Shown piece after piece: positions 17,992 through 29,462 of a DNA stretch of 64,000 nucleotides. This DNA comes from Mycobacterium sp. 1554424.7 (GTDB lineage: Bacteria > Actinomycetota > Actinomycetes > Mycobacteriales > Mycobacteriaceae), in the NCBI RefSeq assembly GCF_001665295.1, contig NZ_LZSE01000009.1, forward strand, positions 124,001 to 188,000, written 5' to 3'. Made by a program: the position numbers and the translations under genes. Numbering within the stretch: the first letter of the stretch is position 1; each line of letters begins with the position of its first letter. The notes under the pieces were generated by a model that saw only the letters and a program-made list of their open reading frames with translations, searched no databases and had not been told where the DNA came from.

Positions 17992-18570
17992 ATCGTTAGG
18001 CGAGCGGCCGTCCGGCGGCCAGCTGGACACCCCCTCTTCCAGCGGGACCTGGAGGCTGCGCAGGATCGACGCGACCATCCGCCACGCGCCGATGGCGGTG
18101 ACGAGCTCGATGAGAACCGTTGTGTCGCCGTGTAATTCGCGCTCGCACGCGGCCCAGCTCTCGGCGCTCACCGCGCCGTCGCGCAGCACGTCGTCGGTGG
18201 CCGCCAGCACCGCGCGCTCGGCCGGCCCGAAGCCGTCGTACCCCCGCCAATCGCGCACGGCGAGCAGGTCCTCGGCGCTCACGCCCAGCCTCGACGCGAC
18301 CCGCCAGTGCTGCGTCCACTCGTAGTCACACGCGGTGAGCCAGCCGATGCGCATGATGACCAGCTCGCGCAACCGCGGGTCCAGGGCGCCGTGCCAGAGC
18401 ATGGTGGCGAGGAGGTCATTGATGGCGCGCGCGAGCGACGGATGGTTCAGCAACACCTGGAAGATGCTGAGCTCGGCCATGTAGTCGGGCACCGCGGCTT
18501 CGTCGGCGGCGGCCTTGGCCACGTCAAGCGGCAGTTTGGGGACCCGGGCTTGCCCACTGGGTGCGGTCAT
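17989..18570 (-). CDS. Carboxymuconolactone decarboxylase-like protein (Rv1531-like)
   Basis: The protein has 193 residues from the ATG at 18570. It is an AhpD/CMD-type all-helical protein. The segment ELVIMRIGWLTACDYEWTQH occupies the place of the usual ExxxxxxC..C..H active site, but it holds only one cysteine and a downstream His, so a peroxidase-type CxxC is missing. The length and position correspond to Mtb Rv1531. It is read in the same direction as the NPD-tetR genes, with an 18988-ward intergenic promoter region upstream. The substrate is unknown. Confidence 0.8.
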   Translation of the reverse strand: MTAPSGQARVPKLPLDVAKAAADEAAVPDYMAELSIFQVLLNHPSLARAINDLLATMLWHGALDPRLRELVIMRIGWLTACDYEWTQHWRVASRLGVSAEDLLAVRDWRGYDGFGPAERAVLAATDDVLRDGAVSAESWAACERELHGDTTVLIELVTAIGAWRMVASILRSLQVPLEEGVSSWPPDGRSPND

Positions 18571-19514
18571 GGTGTGAGCACTCCGTCCACTGGTCGGACA
18601 CCTCGCGTTCACCGGCAATCGTAGCCAGCGGCAGCAGCCCCCGGACCGAAAGAATGACGAACGAAAAGCCCGGGCCCCCAACGCCGCAACGCGGAACGAG
18701 CAGGTGAAAGCGCCCGTTCCCACTACGTGCGCGCGGCGGCCGGGCGCGCGAATACCTTTGGCGCCCCGATGGATACCGCGACGACGCCGCCGTGGGGCCG
18801 GACCGCCCCGCGCGCGACGCCCGGGGGTCGCAGCGAATGAATTCAAAGCCCGCGCGGCGCCCCCGACCGGCCCGCCTGCCGGCGCCTCCCGGGGCACGCC
18901 AATCAAGGGCCGGTATGAAACTGGCCACAATTTAGCGGGAACTCAACTTCCAATCTTAAAGATTTCAGCGATTTGCCTGCGCAGTTTCGCAATAGCCCCT
19001 AGCATGGCGTGATTACGCGTCCTCGATGCAGCGTATCGGTGCGCCCTATTTTGGTCTCTGCCTCGGCCCTTGCGGCTCGGCTGTTTCGGGCTGTCCCCGA
19101 CGCGCGGCCGTGACAACGCCGGTGGTCGCCGCCGGTTCGGGCACGTAAACGCCGGAGACCTTGGCGGACAGCGCCTCTGGCGACGACGCCGGTACAACGC
19201 AATGGCCCAATACCGTCCCAAAAGTATGCGTCTGCCGGGGTGACCAAGCCCGGTGTCGACCGCCCGTGGCCTGCTCATTGTTAAATTTTTGTACGTTCGC
19301 ACGATTTTTCCACGCGTGTGAAGCGAAGCCGCTACGCTGCTGATCGCGCCATGTTCTTACGGGTGGGCTTCGATCTGGGGGTCGATGGGTTTTTTGCGCG
19401 TCGCGGCGGAGTTGCCAGCTCGCACAGAAAAATTCGACGAGATTTCTCGAAGCTGAGATAAGAGCGAGCAGCAGTGATAGGAACTTGTGGATAGGCAAGG
19501 AGAGGTGAAGGACA
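18571..19514. other. 944-bp control region between the CMD gene and pks5
   Basis: No convincing gene is present. The right half, especially 19260-19490, is clearly richer in A/T than the surroundings (GTTAAATTTTTGTACGTTCG, GATTTTTCCACG), and 18940-18970 includes AATCTTAAAGATTT, a palindromic AT block. It must contain the promoters for the CMD gene (minus) and the pks5-papA genes (plus). AT-rich tracts upstream of lipid loci are typical binding places for the nucleoid protein Lsr2. No specific promoter could be fixed. Confidence 0.5.
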
Positions 19515-22500
19515 GTGGATAAGGCAGGCGTGACTCCGGTTGCCGTCATCGGGATGGCGTGCCGGCTGCCCGGGGGCATCGACTCCCCTGACCTCTTTTG
19601 GGAAGCGTTGCTGCGCGGTGACGACCTTGTCAAGGAGATTCCTGCCGATCGCTGGGACATGGACTACTACTACGACCCCGAGCCGGGCGTGCCGGGCCGG
19701 TCCGTTTGCAAGTGGGGCTCCTTCCTCGACCACGTCGGCGACTTCGACCCCGAGTTCTTCGGCATCACCGAAAAAGAAGCCACGGCGATGGATCCCCAGC
19801 ACCGGTTGCTGATGGAAACCGCGTGGGAGGCCATGGAACACGCCGGTCTCACCAAGGACACCATGGCCGAGGAAACGGGTGTTTTCGTCGGATTGAACTA
19901 TGGCGACTACCAATTCGTGCACGCCGCCACCGACGCCTTCGACGGTCCGTACGGCAACCCCGGCACCATCTCCTGCATGGCGTCCGGACGCATCGCCTAC
20001 GCGCTCGGCCTGCACGGTCCCGCCGTCACGATCGACACCGCATGCTCTTCCGGCTTGTTCGCCATCCACCAGGCCTGCCGCAGCCTCAACGACGGGGAGA
20101 GCAAGCTCGCGTTCGCCGGTGGCGTGAACGTGATGCTGGAACCGCGCAGGTCCGCCTCCGCTTCGGCGGGCGGCATGCTGTCGGGCACCGGGCATTGCCA
20201 CGCGTTCGACATCAAGGCGGACGGCTTCGTCTCCGGCGAGGGCTGCGTGGTGCTGCTGCTCAAGCGCCTCACGGATGCGCAGCGCGACGGCGACCGGATC
20301 CTCGGTGTGATCCGCGCCACGGCCGCCAACCAGGACGGCCACACCATGAACATCGCGATGCCGTCCGGTGAGGCGCAGTCCGCGGTGTACCGCGCCGCGC
20401 TCGCGGCGTCGGGCGTGGACCCCAGCACGGTCGGCATGGTCGAGGCGCACGGCACCGGTACCCCCGTCGGCGACCCGATCGAATACGCCAGCCTGGCCGA
20501 GGTCTACGGCATCGGCAACCCCTGCGTGCTCGGCGCCTCGAAGACGAACTTCGGGCACACCCAGGCCGCCGCCGGCGCGCTGGGGATGATGAAGGCGATT
20601 CTCTCCGTCCAGCACGGCCTGGTTCCCAAGAACCTGCACTTCGAAAGCCTGCCCGACGAGATGGCCAGGATCGACACCGGATTGTTTGTGCCGCAGGAGA
20701 ATACGCCTTGGCCGCTGAACGGTGGGCAACCGCGGCGCGCCGCGGTGTCGGCGTACGGAATCTCCGGCACCAACGTGCACGCCATCGTCGAGCAGGCTCC
20801 CGAGACGCTGTCCCGCAACGGCGCGGCCACCCGGGCGGGCCGCGACGGCACGCTGCTGTTCCCGCTGTCGGCCACCTCGGACGACAGCCTGCGCGAAACC
20901 GCCGCCCGGCTGGCCGACTGGGTCGAGGCCCACGCGACCGAGCTGGCGGCTCCCGACCTCGCCTACACGCTCGCGCGCAAGCGTGGACACCGCTCCGTGC
21001 GCACCACCGTGCTGGCCAGCGACACCGCGGAGCTGCTGACGGCGTTGCGCGACGTCGCCAACGGCGACGCCCTGTTCCAGCAGGTGGTCGGCCAGGAGGA
21101 GCGCGGCCCGGTCTGGGTGTTCTCCGGACAGGGCTCGCAGTGGGCCACCATGGGCACCGACCTGCTGGCGAAGGAGCCCGCATTCGCGGCGGCCATCGCC
21201 GAGATCGAGCCACTGATCGCCCACGAGTCCGGGTTCTCGGTGACCGAGGCGCTGACCGCCCCCGACAAGGTGACCGGCATCGACCGGGTGCAGCCGACGA
21301 TCTTCGCCATGCAGGTCGCACTGGCGGCCACCATGAAGTCCTACGGGGTCCGACCCGGCGCGGTGATCGGCCACTCGATGGGCGAGTCCGCCGCGGCCGT
21401 CGTCGCGGGCGCCCTGTCGCTCGAGGACGGGGTGCGGGTGATCTGCCGCCGCTCGCGGCTGATGACCACTATCGCCGGTTCCGGCGCGATGGCGTCCGTG
21501 GAACTGCCTGCGCAGCAAGTGCTTTCGGAGCTGATGGCCCGCGGCGTAAACGACGCCGTGGTGGCGGTGGTGGCTTCGCCGCAGTCCACCGTCATCGGCG
21601 GCGCGACCGAGACGGTCCGCGAGCTGGTGTCGGTGTGGGAGCAGCGTGACGTGATGGCCCGCGAGGTCGCCGTCGACGTGGCCTCGCACTCGCCGCAGGT
21701 GGACCCGATCCTCGACGAGCTGTACGACGTGCTGGCCGAGATCGAACCGCTGACCCCCGAGGTCCCGTACTACTCGGCCACCTCGTTCGACCCGCGCGAA
21801 GAGCCGTACTGCGACGCCAACTACTGGGTGGACAACCTTCGCCACACCGTGCGGTTCTCCGCGGCCGTGCAGGCGGCGCTCGAAGACGGCTATCGGGTCT
21901 TCGGCGAACTGGCGCCCCACCCGCTGCTGACCCACGCGGTCGACCAGACCGCCCGCAGCCTCGACATGACGGTGGCCGCCCTCGCGGCGATGCGGCGCGA
22001 ACAGCCGCTTCCCCACGGCCTGCTCGGGTTGTTGGGTGACCTGTACGCCACCGGCGCGACCGTCGACTTCTCCGTGCTCTATCCGGGCGGGCACCTGCTG
22101 GACGCGCCGCTGCCGGCGTGGACGCACCGCTCGCTGCTGCTGAGCCGCGAAGGTCACAGCTCTCGCGCGCTGGCCTCCAGCGTCCCGGTGCACCCCCTGT
22201 TGGGCCAGCACGTGCGCCTGCCCGAGGAGCCGGAGCGCCACGTCTGGCAGGCAGACATCGGCACCGCGGCGCTGCCCTGGCTGGCCGACCACCAGGTGCA
22301 CGGCACGGCCACGCTGCCGGGTGCGGCCTACTGCGAGATGGCGCTGGCCGCGGCCCGCACCGTCTTCGGTGACGCATCCGAGGTCCGCGACGTCCGCTTC
22401 GAGCAGATGCTGATGCTCGACGAGGAAACCCAGATCAGCCTCACCGCCACCGCGGAGACGCCCGGCACGCTGACCTTCGCGGTCGAAACCAACGAGGACG

Positions 22501-25500
22501 GCGTACAGGCGCGACGCGCGTCGGCCGTGTTGCACGACGTCGACGACGAGGACGTGCCCGCCGCGCAGGACATCGACGAGCTGCTTCAGGCGCACCCGAG
22601 CCGGCTGGAGGGCGGCGACCTCCGCGACGCGATGGACCTGTGGGGCATCCAGTACGGCCCCGCGTTCACCGGCCTGGCCACCGCGCACACCGCCGAAGGA
22701 ACCGGCACCACCGTGCTGGCCGAGATCGGGCTGCCCAGCGTGATCCGGACCCAGCAGACAAACTACGGGGTGCACCCGGCGCTGCTGGACGCCTGCTTCC
22801 AGTCGGTCGCCGCGCACCCCAGCGTCGCGAACGCCAGCCTGGGCGGTCTGCTGTTGCCGCTCGGTGTTCGCCGGCTGCGGGTGCACGGCCCTGTGAGCAA
22901 CGCCCGCTACTGCTACTCGCGGGTGACCGCGGCCAGCGGCGGAGCCGTCGAGGCCGACCTCGACGTCCTGGACAAGCAGGGCACCGTCCTGCTGACCGTG
23001 CGCGGACTGCAGATGGGCACCGGGGTCTCGCCGAGCGGCGAGCGGGCCAAGGTGATGGCCGAGCGCCTCCTGACCGTCGAATGGCAGCAACGCCAGCTGC
23101 CCGAGAACGCCGCCGCCGAGACCGGCGCGTGGCTGCTGGTCAGCACCTCGGACGCCGCCGACCTGGTGGCCGCCGCGCTCACCGACGCGATGAAGCTGCA
23201 CGACGCGGAAGCCAAGACGCTGTCCTGGCCGCAGCAGGCCGACCACGAGGCCATCGCCGGGCGGCTGCGCGACGAGGTCGAAAAGGGCGAGTTCGCCGGC
23301 GTGGTCGTGGTGACCGAGCCGAAGAACGGAAACCCGGACGACGAAGGCGCCGTGCGTGGCGGCGAGTACGTCCACCACATCGTGCGCATCGCCCGCGAGC
23401 TGCCCGAACTGCAAGGCGAGTCACCCCGGCTGTTCGTCGTCACCCGCAACGCCCAAAAAGTCCTGTCGGAGGACGTGCCCAACCTCGACCAGGGCGGCCT
23501 GCGCGGCCTGCTGCGGGTGATCGGCACCGAGCACCCGCACCTGCACACCACCCACATCGACGTCGACGAGCAGACCGGTGCCGAGCAGGTGGTGCGCCAG
23601 CTGCTGATGACGGGACCGGGAGAAGACGAGACGGCCTGGCGCAACGACGAGTGGTACAGCGCGCGCCTGTGCCCCACCCCGCTGCGTCCCGAAGAGCGGC
23701 TGACCACCGTCGCCGATCACGAGACCGCCGGGATGCGCATGCAGATCCGCACGCCGGGTGACCTGCAGACGATGGAGTTCGCCGCGTTCGACCGCGTTCC
23801 GCCGGGACCGGGGCAGATCGAGGTGGCCGTCACCGCGTCGAGCATCAACTTCGCCGACGTGCTGAACGCGTTCGGCCGCTACCAGAGCCTGGACAACATC
23901 CTGCCCCAGCTGGGCACGGACTTCGCGGGCGTGGTCACGGCCGTCGGGCCCGACGTCACCAACCACAAGGTCGGCGACCACGTCGGCGGCATGTCCCCCA
24001 ACGGCTGCTGGGCCACGTTCGTCACCTGCGACGCACGCCTGGCCACCACGCTGCCCGAGGGCCTGACGGACGCGCAGGCGGCCGCGGTCACCACCGCGCA
24101 CGCCACCGCGTGGTACGGCCTGAACGAACTGGCCCGCATCAAGGCCGGCGACAAGGTGCTGATCCACTCCGGAACCGGCGGCGTCGGGCAGGCGGCTATC
24201 GCCATCGCCCGCGCCGCGGGGGCCGAGATCTTCGCCACCGCGGGCAACGAGCGCCGTCGACAGCTGTTGCGCGACATGGGCATTGAGCATGTCTACGACT
24301 CACGCACCGTCGAGTTCGCCGATGCGATCCGGCGCGACACCGACGGCTACGGCGTGGACATCGTGCTCAACTCGGTGACGGGCGCCGCGCAGCTGGCCGG
24401 CATCAAACTGCTCGCGCTGGGTGGGCGGTTCGTCGAGATCGGCAAGCGCGACATCTACGGGGACACCAAGCTGGGTCTGTTCCCGTTCCGTCGCAACCTG
24501 GCGTTCTGGGGCGTCGACCTGGGACTGATGTCCGTGAGCCACCCCAGCCAGGTCAGCCAGGTCCTGAGCACCGTCTACCGGTTGACCGCCGAGGGCGTGC
24601 TGCCGATGCCCGAGAGCACGCACTACCCGCTCTCCGAGGCGGCGACCGCGATTCGCGTGATGAGCGCGGCCGAGCACACCGGCAAGCTCATCCTCGACAT
24701 CCCGCGGGCCGGTCGCAGCAGCGTGGTGCTGCCGCCGGAGCAGGCGCCGGTCTTCCGGCGCGACGGCTCCTACATCATCACCGGCGGCCTGGGTGGCCTC
24801 GGGCTGTTCCTGGCCGAGAAGATGGCCGCGGCCGGCGCGGGCCGGATCGTGCTCACCTCGCGTTCCGAGCCCTCGCAGAAGGCGCTTGAAACGATCGAGC
24901 TCGTCCGAGCGATAGGTTCCGACGTGATCGTTGAGTGCGGAGACATCGCCCAGGCCGACGTCGCGCAGCGCTTGGTGGCCACGGCGACCGCCACCGGACT
25001 GCCATTGCGGGGCGTGCTGCACGCGGCAGCGGTCGTCGAGGACGCCACGCTGACCAACATCACCGACGAGCTGATCGACCGCGACTGGGCGCCCAAGGTG
25101 TACGGCGCGTGGAACCTGCACGAGGCCACCGCTGGCCAGTCTCAGAATGCGGACCTCGACTGGTTCTGCCTGTTCTCCTCCGCGGCGGCCCTGCTGGGCT
25201 CGCCGGGCCAGGGCGCGTACGCCGCGGCCAACAGCTGGCTGGACGCGTTCACCCACTGGCGTCGCGCGCAGGGCCTGCCGGCCACTGCGATCGCCTGGGG
25301 GGCGTGGGGCGAGATCGGCCGCGGTGCGGACTTCGCCGAAGGCAGCGGCGCCGCGATCGCTCCCGACGAGGGCGCCTACGCGTTCGAGGCGCTGCTGCGC
25401 CACGACCGCGCGTACACCGGCTACAGCCCGCTCATCGGGACGCCGTGGATCGCGTCCTTCGCGGAGCGCAGCAAGTTCCTCGAAATGTTCAAGTCGGCCG

Positions 25501-25811
25501 GCGAAAAGCGTTCGGGCTCAAGCAAACTGCGCGCCGAGCTGTCCGACCTGCCGCTCGAGGAGTGGCCGGCCCGCCTGCGGCGGCTGCTCTCCGAGCAGAT
25601 CGGCCTGATCCTGCGCCGCAACATCGACGTGGACCACCCGCTTGCCGAGTACGGCCTCGACTCGTTGGGCAACCTCGAGCTGCGCACCCACATCGAAGCC
25701 CAGACCGGCGTCCGCATCACCTCAGCCGACATCACCACCGTGCGGGGGCTGGCGGATCACCTGTTTTCGAAGCTGGCGCCGAAGGAGGAGACCGCTGCGG
25801 CACCCGCGTGA
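19515..25811 (+). CDS. pks5: Type I polyketide synthase Pks5 (KS-AT-DH-ER-KR-ACP)
   Basis: The protein has 2098 residues from the GTG at 19515, with AAGGAGAGGTGAAGG upstream. A single fully reducing module is visible. KS spans about 5-425 (catalytic Cys177 in DTACSSG, then [13 protein letters not shown] and [12 protein letters not shown]). AT has Ser621 in GHSMGES. DH is around 890-1150 ([12 protein letters not shown]). ER has [17 protein letters not shown] near 1554, KR has [14 protein letters not shown] near 1756, and ACP has Ser2050 in [10 protein letters not shown]. Mas/Pks5-type enzymes elongate FadD-activated fatty acids with methylmalonyl-CoA to polymethyl-branched acyl chains, here for acyl-trehalose of lipooligosaccharides. 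Length matches Mtb Pks5 (about 2108). It has no own loading domain, so it depends on FadD25. papA follows 57 nt downstream. Confidence 0.97.
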   Translation: MDKAGVTPVAVIGMACRLPGGIDSPDLFWEALLRGDDLVKEIPADRWDMDYYYDPEPGVPGRSVCKWGSFLDHVGDFDPEFFGITEKEATAMDPQHRLLMETAWEAMEHAGLTKDTMAEETGVFVGLNYGDYQFVHAATDAFDGPYGNPGTISCMASGRIAYALGLHGPAVTIDTACSSGLFAIHQACRSLNDGESKLAFAGGVNVMLEPRRSASASAGGMLSGTGHCHAFDIKADGFVSGEGCVVLLLKRLTDAQRDGDRILGVIRATAANQDGHTMNIAMPSGEAQSAVYRAALAASGVDPSTVGMVEAHGTGTPVGDPIEYASLAEVYGIGNPCVLGASKTNFGHTQAAAGALGMMKAILSVQHGLVPKNLHFESLPDEMARIDTGLFVPQENTPWPLNGGQPRRAAVSAYGISGTNVHAIVEQAPETLSRNGAATRAGRDGTLLFPLSATSDDSLRETAARLADWVEAHATELAAPDLAYTLARKRGHRSVRTTVLASDTAELLTALRDVANGDALFQQVVGQEERGPVWVFSGQGSQWATMGTDLLAKEPAFAAAIAEIEPLIAHESGFSVTEALTAPDKVTGIDRVQPTIFAMQVALAATMKSYGVRPGAVIGHSMGESAAAVVAGALSLEDGVRVICRRSRLMTTIAGSGAMASVELPAQQVLSELMARGVNDAVVAVVASPQSTVIGGATETVRELVSVWEQRDVMAREVAVDVASHSPQVDPILDELYDVLAEIEPLTPEVPYYSATSFDPREEPYCDANYWVDNLRHTVRFSAAVQAALEDGYRVFGELAPHPLLTHAVDQTARSLDMTVAALAAMRREQPLPHGLLGLLGDLYATGATVDFSVLYPGGHLLDAPLPAWTHRSLLLSREGHSSRALASSVPVHPLLGQHVRLPEEPERHVWQADIGTAALPWLADHQVHGTATLPGAAYCEMALAAARTVFGDASEVRDVRFEQMLMLDEETQISLTATAETPGTLTFAVETNEDGVQARRASAVLHDVDDEDVPAAQDIDELLQAHPSRLEGGDLRDAMDLWGIQYGPAFTGLATAHTAEGTGTTVLAEIGLPSVIRTQQTNYGVHPALLDACFQSVAAHPSVANASLGGLLLPLGVRRLRVHGPVSNARYCYSRVTAASGGAVEADLDVLDKQGTVLLTVRGLQMGTGVSPSGERAKVMAERLLTVEWQQRQLPENAAAETGAWLLVSTSDAADLVAAALTDAMKLHDAEAKTLSWPQQADHEAIAGRLRDEVEKGEFAGVVVVTEPKNGNPDDEGAVRGGEYVHHIVRIARELPELQGESPRLFVVTRNAQKVLSEDVPNLDQGGLRGLLRVIGTEHPHLHTTHIDVDEQTGAEQVVRQLLMTGPGEDETAWRNDEWYSARLCPTPLRPEERLTTVADHETAGMRMQIRTPGDLQTMEFAAFDRVPPGPGQIEVAVTASSINFADVLNAFGRYQSLDNILPQLGTDFAGVVTAVGPDVTNHKVGDHVGGMSPNGCWATFVTCDARLATTLPEGLTDAQAAAVTTAHATAWYGLNELARIKAGDKVLIHSGTGGVGQAAIAIARAAGAEIFATAGNERRRQLLRDMGIEHVYDSRTVEFADAIRRDTDGYGVDIVLNSVTGAAQLAGIKLLALGGRFVEIGKRDIYGDTKLGLFPFRRNLAFWGVDLGLMSVSHPSQVSQVLSTVYRLTAEGVLPMPESTHYPLSEAATAIRVMSAAEHTGKLILDIPRAGRSSVVLPPEQAPVFRRDGSYIITGGLGGLGLFLAEKMAAAGAGRIVLTSRSEPSQKALETIELVRAIGSDVIVECGDIAQADVAQRLVATATATGLPLRGVLHAAAVVEDATLTNITDELIDRDWAPKVYGAWNLHEATAGQSQNADLDWFCLFSSAAALLGSPGQGAYAAANSWLDAFTHWRRAQGLPATAIAWGAWGEIGRGADFAEGSGAAIAPDEGAYAFEALLRHDRAYTGYSPLIGTPWIASFAERSKFLEMFKSAGEKRSGSSKLRAELSDLPLEEWPARLRRLLSEQIGLILRRNIDVDHPLAEYGLDSLGNLELRTHIEAQTGVRITSADITTVRGLADHLFSKLAPKEETAAAPA

Positions 25812-25868
25812 GATACGTACTACGTCAACGTCGACTGCATTGCTTAGGCCGGTATTAAGGAGGGAAAC

Positions 25869-27314
25869 GTGTTCATAGGTGGAGGCTCTGAGCACGACAG
25901 CCTGCGAGTTGGCAACGCGTACGACTGGTACCTCGGTGCCGGATCAGTCGTGACGTGGGAGCCCACGCCCGGCTGCATCGCGAAGGCTCGGCAGGCCCCG
26001 GTGAGCCCGGTGCCGCCCAGCTCGATGCAGGCGGGTCACATTCGTGGGTTCGTCGAGTTCGGCGAACGCGGTCTCGACTACTCGCGAGCGATCATGGGTT
26101 CCTGGGATGTGCCCGGCCGCTGCGACATCCGCGCGATGAGCTACGTCATCAACGCGCACCTGCGGCGCCACGCGACGTACCACAGCTGGTTCGAGTACAC
26201 GGAAGACAAGAAGATCGTCCGCCACACCGTGAAGAACCCGCGCGACATCAACTTTGTCGCGAAGGAGTACGGCGTGATGACGCAGCTCGAATGGCGCGAC
26301 CACGTGCTGGCCACGCCCGACCCGCTGCAGTGGGACTGCTTCCGGATAGGCATCGTCCAGCACGACGACCGCTTCTCGCTGTACGCGGTCGTCGACCACC
26401 TGCACTGCGACCCGATGTTGCTCGCGGGCATGTACGTCGAGATCGTGATGAACTACACCGCGCTCATCGAGGGCAAGGCGCCCGTCACGCTGCCGCCGGC
26501 GGCGAGCTACGACGACTTCTGCATGCGGGAACACCACATCGTGTCGGGGATGACGTTGGAGTCCCCGGAGGTGCGCAAGTGGATCGACTTCGCCGAGGCC
26601 AACGGCGGGACCCTGCCCGACTTCCCCCTGCCGCTGGGTGACCAGTCGATCCCGTGCGGCGGGGACACCCACGTGGAGCGGCTGCTGGGCCCGGAGCAGA
26701 CGGCCCAGTTCGAGGCGCTGTGCCGGCAGGCGGGCGCCCGGTTCAGCGGTGGCCTGTTCGCCTGTGCCGCCCTGGCGCACTACGAATTGACCGGCGCGGA
26801 AACGTACTACGGGCTCACTCCCACCGACAAGCGGAAGAGCCCGGCGGACTTCATGACGGTGGGCTGGTTCACCGGCGTGGTGCCGTTCGCCGTGGCGGTC
26901 GATCCGAACTCGTTCGAAGAAACCGCCCGCTCCGCGCAGGTTTCCTTCGACGGGAACATGGATCTGGCGAACTGCCCGTTCGACCGCGTCCTGGAATTGG
27001 CGCCGTGGCTACGCAAGTACGGACCCCAGTTCACCATGATGAGCTACATGGACGCGGGCCTGCCTCCCCTGTCCGGCATCGTCGCCACCGCCCTGGATGG
27101 CGTGAACGCGACCGCGTTCACCGATGGCCGCAGCCCGGCGTACATGTACTCGACGGTGTTCCGGCTGTTCGATGAGGTCTCGATCATGGTGTCCTACCCG
27201 AACAACCCGGTTGCCCGCGAATCCGTGATTCGTTACGCGGAGGCCTTGAAGTCGGTGTTCGACCGGGTCGTCTCGGGCACGCTGGCCGCTATGCCGGTTC
27301 GCGTCGCCAGGTAA
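25869..27314 (+). CDS. papA4: Polyketide-associated acyltransferase, PapA4/PapA3 type
   Basis: The protein has 481 residues from the GTG at 25869, with AAGGAGGGAAAC upstream. It has a condensation-domain fold. The catalytic histidine is in VVDHLHCDPML, which is the HxxxDG motif with Gly replaced by Pro. The C-terminal half includes TVGWFTGVVPFAV, which takes the place of the DFGWG structural motif. It should transfer Pks5 products from the ACP to trehalose, as PapA proteins do in sulfolipid, PAT and LOS synthesis. In Mtb the corresponding gene Rv1528c is much shorter, whereas here it is complete. It is in an operon with pks5 (57-nt gap) and 49 nt before the glycosyltransferase. Confidence 0.9.
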   Translation: MFIGGGSEHDSLRVGNAYDWYLGAGSVVTWEPTPGCIAKARQAPVSPVPPSSMQAGHIRGFVEFGERGLDYSRAIMGSWDVPGRCDIRAMSYVINAHLRRHATYHSWFEYTEDKKIVRHTVKNPRDINFVAKEYGVMTQLEWRDHVLATPDPLQWDCFRIGIVQHDDRFSLYAVVDHLHCDPMLLAGMYVEIVMNYTALIEGKAPVTLPPAASYDDFCMREHHIVSGMTLESPEVRKWIDFAEANGGTLPDFPLPLGDQSIPCGGDTHVERLLGPEQTAQFEALCRQAGARFSGGLFACAALAHYELTGAETYYGLTPTDKRKSPADFMTVGWFTGVVPFAVAVDPNSFEETARSAQVSFDGNMDLANCPFDRVLELAPWLRKYGPQFTMMSYMDAGLPPLSGIVATALDGVNATAFTDGRSPAYMYSTVFRLFDEVSIMVSYPNNPVARESVIRYAEALKSVFDRVVSGTLAAMPVRVAR

Positions 27315-27363
27315 GCTGCGAAGCGCTTCGTCCTCGAGCGAAGTGGAAGGCTGAGCTCCGTCG

Positions 27364-28614
27364 ATGAAGTTTGTCCTGGCAGCCCACGGAACCCGCGGCG
27401 ACATCGAGCCCGGTGCCACGGTCGGTGTGGAACTGCGGCGGCGCGGGCACGATGTCCGAATGGCCGTGCCGCCCAACCTGGTTGACTTCGTCGAGTCGGC
27501 CGGGGTGCCCGCCGTCGCCTACGGGCCCGACACGCACGAGCAGGTCGTGGCCGTCGCCGATTTCACCCACAACGCCTTCAAGCCGCAGAACCCCCTCGAC
27601 TTCATGCACACCTTCAAGGAGCTTTTCGTCGAGGGCTGGGCGGAGATGAGCCGGACGCTCACCGCGCTGGCCGACGGGGCGGACCTGCTGTTGACGGGCC
27701 AGACCTACCACGGGGTCGTGGCGAATGTCGCGGAACACTACGACATTCCGGTGGCGGGGCTTCATCACTTCCCGGTGCGGGTCAACGGTCAGATCGGCGT
27801 GCCGTTCCTGCCGTCGCCGGCGCCGGTGGTCCGCACCACGCTGTCGGCGGGCTGGTGGCTGTATTCGCGCTTCACCAAGGCCGACGAGGACGCGCAGCGC
27901 CGCGAACTGGGCCTGCCACCCACGACGGTTCCCGCGTGGCAGCGGATGGCCGACTCGGGCACGCTCGAAATCCAGGCCTACGACCGGGCGCTGTTTCCCG
28001 GGCTGGCGTCGGAATGGAATGGCAAGCGCCCCTTCGTGGGTTCGCTGACCCTGGAATTGGCCGCGGACACCGACGACGAGGTCGCGTCCTGGATCGCCGC
28101 GGGAAAGCCGCCGATCTACTTCGGCTTTGGCAGCACGCCGGTCAGTTCCCCCGCCGAGACGGTGGCCATGATCGCCGACGCCTGCGCCGAATTGGGCGAA
28201 CGGGCCCTGATCTATTCCGGCGCCGGGGATTCCCAGGCCGCTTCGCGGGGCGACCACATCAAGTTGGTGGGCCATGTCAGCTACACGACGATCCTGCCCA
28301 TGTGCCGGGCGGCGGTCCACCATGGCGGCGCGGGCACGACGGCGGCGAGCCTACGTGCCGGGCTCCCGACGCTGATCCTGTGGGACGTGGCCGATCAGTT
28401 CATCTGGGCGACACAGGTCAAACGACTCAAAGTCGGCTCCGCCAAGAAACTTTCGAACATCACCCGCAAATCGTTGGTCAGGCAGCTGCGCAAGATTCTC
28501 GCGCCGGACTGCGTGGCCCGCGCCCGCGACATCGCACCGCGGATGTCCAAACCCGCCGTCGGCGTGGTCACCGCCGCCGACCTGCTGGAGCAGACCGTCC
28601 GCGTCGGCGTGTGA
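27364..28614 (+). CDS. GT1-family glycosyltransferase (Rv1524/Rv1526c-like)
   Basis: The protein has 416 residues and a GT-B fold. The N-terminal acceptor domain begins [20 protein letters not shown]. The C-terminal donor domain includes [15 protein letters not shown] and the signature [20 protein letters not shown], where the His and Gly residues bind the nucleotide diphosphate. It belongs to the glycosyltransferase group that makes glycopeptidolipids and LOS (Gtf and Rv1524/Rv1526c), probably adding glucose or rhamnose to acyl-trehalose. The donor is not predictable. It is 49 nt downstream of papA4 and likely in the same operon. The minus-strand paralogue at 29462-30712 shares the same N-terminus pattern. 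Confidence 0.9.
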   Translation: MKFVLAAHGTRGDIEPGATVGVELRRRGHDVRMAVPPNLVDFVESAGVPAVAYGPDTHEQVVAVADFTHNAFKPQNPLDFMHTFKELFVEGWAEMSRTLTALADGADLLLTGQTYHGVVANVAEHYDIPVAGLHHFPVRVNGQIGVPFLPSPAPVVRTTLSAGWWLYSRFTKADEDAQRRELGLPPTTVPAWQRMADSGTLEIQAYDRALFPGLASEWNGKRPFVGSLTLELAADTDDEVASWIAAGKPPIYFGFGSTPVSSPAETVAMIADACAELGERALIYSGAGDSQAASRGDHIKLVGHVSYTTILPMCRAAVHHGGAGTTAASLRAGLPTLILWDVADQFIWATQVKRLKVGSAKKLSNITRKSLVRQLRKILAPDCVARARDIAPRMSKPAVGVVTAADLLEQTVRVGV

Positions 28615-28628
28615 AATCGCCCGGGCGC

Positions 28629-29462
28629 CTAGGGATTCCGGGTCGCGGCCGCGTCGCTTTGGACCAGCGGGAAGGACTTGTACCACTTGCGGTGGTGCGC
28701 CGCCCCCATCTCGCGCAGGATTCCCATCGCCGCGAGCCAGCCGTGCGTTCGACGCAACCCCAGAATCATCTCCCGGCTGGAACCCCAGTGATACTTCAGG
28801 CCACCGAAGTGGGCCTTTGCGGTCTTGCGCCCGAAATGGTTGACGTAGGCCATTTCCGTTGTGTAGACACCGAATCCGGCCTTCCGGGCCCGCAGCGCGA
28901 GGTCGAGATCGAGCCCCCAGCCGTAGCGCCCGTAGGTGTCGAGATCCATTCCCCCGACTGCGTCCCAGCATTCCCGCGACATCACCAGCGCCGTGCCCTC
29001 GATGGCGGGCACCACGCGGTACCGCGGCCGGGGCACGTAGCTCGCGGCGTCCGGTATCCCGTCGACCACCGCGAACGGGAACCCGATGTTGAACAGCGGG
29101 CCCACCATTCCGACGTCCGCCGGCAGGCGCGGGTCGAGCAACGCGGCGACGAATCCCCGGGATAGCCGGGTGTCGTTGTTGAGCGTCATCGCGTGGGAGT
29201 AGCCCTCCGCGAACGCGGTTCGGAATCCGAGCTCGCTGCCCCCGGCCCAACCGAGGTTCTCGCCGGGCGTGATGACGCGTTCGTTGCCGACCTTGGGGTA
29301 GTCGCCGCGATTGTCGACGATCAGATAGTCGGCGCCCTCGCGTTCCAAATCGGGTATCAACGCGTGCGTGTACTCGTGCTGCCCGTAAACCGGCACGGTG
29401 ATCAGTAAGGACACCACCGGAGCGTACCTCGGGCCGCGGACCCCCGCGGGGCGTTCGGGCAT
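28629..29462 (-). CDS. wbbL2: GT2 glycosyltransferase, WbbL2-like (Rv1525-like)
   Basis: The protein has 277 residues from the ATG at 29462; GTG at VSLLITVPVYG is an alternative start, but the 1-nt overlap with the preceding stop (TGATG) favours the longer protein. It has a GT-A fold. The N-terminal strand is SLLITVPVYGQHEYTHALI, the donor-binding GENLGWAGGSELGF follows, and the metal site is AMTLNNDTRLS. The acceptor segment is GMDLDTYGRYGWGLDLDLA. It resembles rhamnosyltransferases of the WbbL type, fitting the rhamnose in many LOS cores. The C-terminus (HHRKWYKSFPLVQSD) is basic. It converges on the upstream GT1 gene with a 14-nt gap. Confidence 0.85.
   Translation of the reverse strand: MPERPAGVRGPRYAPVVSLLITVPVYGQHEYTHALIPDLEREGADYLIVDNRGDYPKVGNERVITPGENLGWAGGSELGFRTAFAEGYSHAMTLNNDTRLSRGFVAALLDPRLPADVGMVGPLFNIGFPFAVVDGIPDAASYVPRPRYRVVPAIEGTALVMSRECWDAVGGMDLDTYGRYGWGLDLDLALRARKAGFGVYTTEMAYVNHFGRKTAKAHFGGLKYHWGSSREMILGLRRTHGWLAAMGILREMGAAHHRKWYKSFPLVQSDAAATRNP

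Noticed and set aside
19332-23414. Very long antisense open frame opposite pks5
   Set aside because: It is a high-GC mirror frame of the PKS codons. It has no ribosome site or recognisable domain and is biased in composition (His/Arg/Gln/Val).
28615-28628. CGCCCGGGCG palindrome as a terminator between the GT1 and wbbL2 genes
   Set aside because: It is only ten bases with no loop or T-run, which is too short to support a terminator call.
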